Shown here in pieces: positions 6,392-7,107 of a stretch of DNA of 7,107 nucleotides. A program made the position numbers and the translations under genes. The notes under the pieces were generated by a model. It was given only the letters and a program-made list of their open reading frames with translations, had not been told where the DNA came from and ran no database searches. Within the stretch, counting starts at the first letter, position 1. Each line of letters begins with the position of its first letter. Origin of the DNA: GH45 sp965370965 (lineage in GTDB: Bacteria; Bacteroidota; Bacteroidia; Bacteroidales; SZUA-534); NCBI GenBank assembly GCA_965370965.1, contig CBDUWQ010000205.1, positions 1-7,107 of the forward strand. The letters are read 5' to 3'.

Positions 6392-7107
6392 ATGTTATAC
6401 TATTTATTTGATTACTTAAATCAGTTGAATTTCCCGGGAGCAGGAATGTTCCAGTACATCTCGTTCCGGTCGGGCTTAGCAATTATTTTATCGCTTTTAA
6501 TTTCAATGATTTACGGAAAAAGAGTGATAACACTTTTGCAGAAAAAACAGATTGGTGAGGAGGTTCGCGATTTAGGGTTAGAAGGGCAAATGCAAAAAAA
6601 GGGTACACCTACCATGGGGGGGATAATAATATTAGGCTCAATAATTATTCCTGTACTGCTGCTTGCCAAATTAAATAATACATATATTATATTAATGATA
6701 ATTACCACCGTATGGCTTGGTATAATAGGCTTTTTAGACGATTATATAAAAGTATTTAAAAAAGATAAAGAAGGACTTGCCGGAAGGTTTAAAATTATAG
6801 GACAAATTGTTTTAGGGCTAATTGTTGGTATTACTTTATATGTTAGCGATGATGTTGTAATTCGTGAAAACATAAAAATTGAAAACCCTCAGCAGCAAAT
6901 TGAGTTGGCTGATAGCGAAAATAATTTTGATGCAAAAAAGTATGAGGTCCGAAATGTAAAGACAACTAAAACAACTATCCCTTTTTTTAAGAACAATGAG
7001 GCTGATTATGCCGGATTAGTTAGGTTTTTAGGCGATGAAGCTTCCAAAAAATGGGGGTGGGTGGTATTTATTATAGTTGTTATTTTTATTATAACTGCTG
7101 TAAGCAA
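6392..7107 (+). CDS. mraY: Phospho-N-acetylmuramoyl-pentapeptide-transferase MraY (3' end outside window)
   Basis: MraY is a polytopic inner-membrane enzyme that transfers phospho-MurNAc-pentapeptide from UDP to undecaprenyl phosphate, giving lipid I. The frame runs open from the ATG at 6392 to the window end, giving 238 codons; the full protein should be about 400-420 residues. Seen are membrane helix 1 (about 24-45), the cytoplasmic signature KKGTPTMGGIII (69-80), further helices at about 76-92 and 98-114, the Mg2+-binding pair D116-D117 (GFLDDYIKV), KDKEGLAGRFK (124-134), a helix at about 135-150 and another from about 222. Between them, residues 152-215 form a hydrophilic insert (including TTIPFFKNNEADY) that is absent from the shorter E. 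coli enzyme (360 residues). The cut falls just after ITAVS, directly before the conserved NxxNLTDGxDG segment. It starts 20 bp after murE with no Shine-Dalgarno. Confidence 0.96.
   Translation, partial: MLYYLFDYLNQLNFPGAGMFQYISFRSGLAIILSLLISMIYGKRVITLLQKKQIGEEVRDLGLEGQMQKKGTPTMGGIIILGSIIIPVLLLAKLNNTYIILMIITTVWLGIIGFLDDYIKVFKKDKEGLAGRFKIIGQIVLGLIVGITLYVSDDVVIRENIKIENPQQQIELADSENNFDAKKYEVRNVKTTKTTIPFFKNNEADYAGLVRFLGDEASKKWGWVVFIIVVIFIITAVS

Noticed and set aside
6186..6482. 98-codon minus-strand frame across the murE/mraY junction
   Set aside because: It is antisense to two well-supported genes and has no family features.

Overview
The window looks like the start of a division and cell wall (dcw) gene cluster from an AT-rich member of the Bacteroidota. 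This assignment is inferred from gene order and protein character; no search was run. The order is mraZ, rsmH, a short FtsL-like gene, a PASTA-bearing division transpeptidase, murE and mraY. The supporting traits are: an FtsL homologue recognisable only by its shape, a division transpeptidase with a C-terminal PASTA domain, a MraY with a long hydrophilic insert, almost no Shine-Dalgarno sequences, and a promoter-like TTG / TAnnTTTG pattern. Only rsmH has a strong Shine-Dalgarno. MurE carries the DNPR motif, which points to meso-diaminopimelate peptidoglycan.

Layout: 1-723 is the 3' end of an unrelated, unrecognised protein gene that enters from the left edge. A likely rho-independent terminator follows at 750-788. 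The 286-base gap at 724-1009 is the control region of the cluster. It holds the terminator, a 12-bp palindrome, a candidate promoter at 900-931, four 10-bp direct repeats at 928-967 that fit MraZ operator boxes, and a GAAA-loop hairpin just before mraZ. From 1010 to the right edge every gene is on the + strand and tightly packed: mraZ to rsmH 2 bp apart, rsmH to ftsL 61 bp holding a 28-bp near-palindrome, ftsL and ftsI overlapping by 8 bp, ftsI to murE 0 bp, murE to mraY 20 bp. mraY is cut by the window end after 238 codons, just before its conserved NxxNLTDG region.

How the genes work together: MraZ is the DNA-binding regulator of the cluster and probably represses its own promoter through the four boxes. 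RsmH methylates 16S rRNA. The FtsL-like protein and the transpeptidase belong to the septal wall machine. MurE adds the third amino acid of the stem peptide in the cytoplasm, and MraY moves the finished UDP-MurNAc-pentapeptide onto undecaprenyl phosphate to give lipid I.

I see no new biological system here. The protein genes are conserved and ordinary. The points worth a second look are in non-coding or RNA-level signals: the MraZ box array with its overlapping promoter, and the hairpins at 2373-2400 and 2758-2775.
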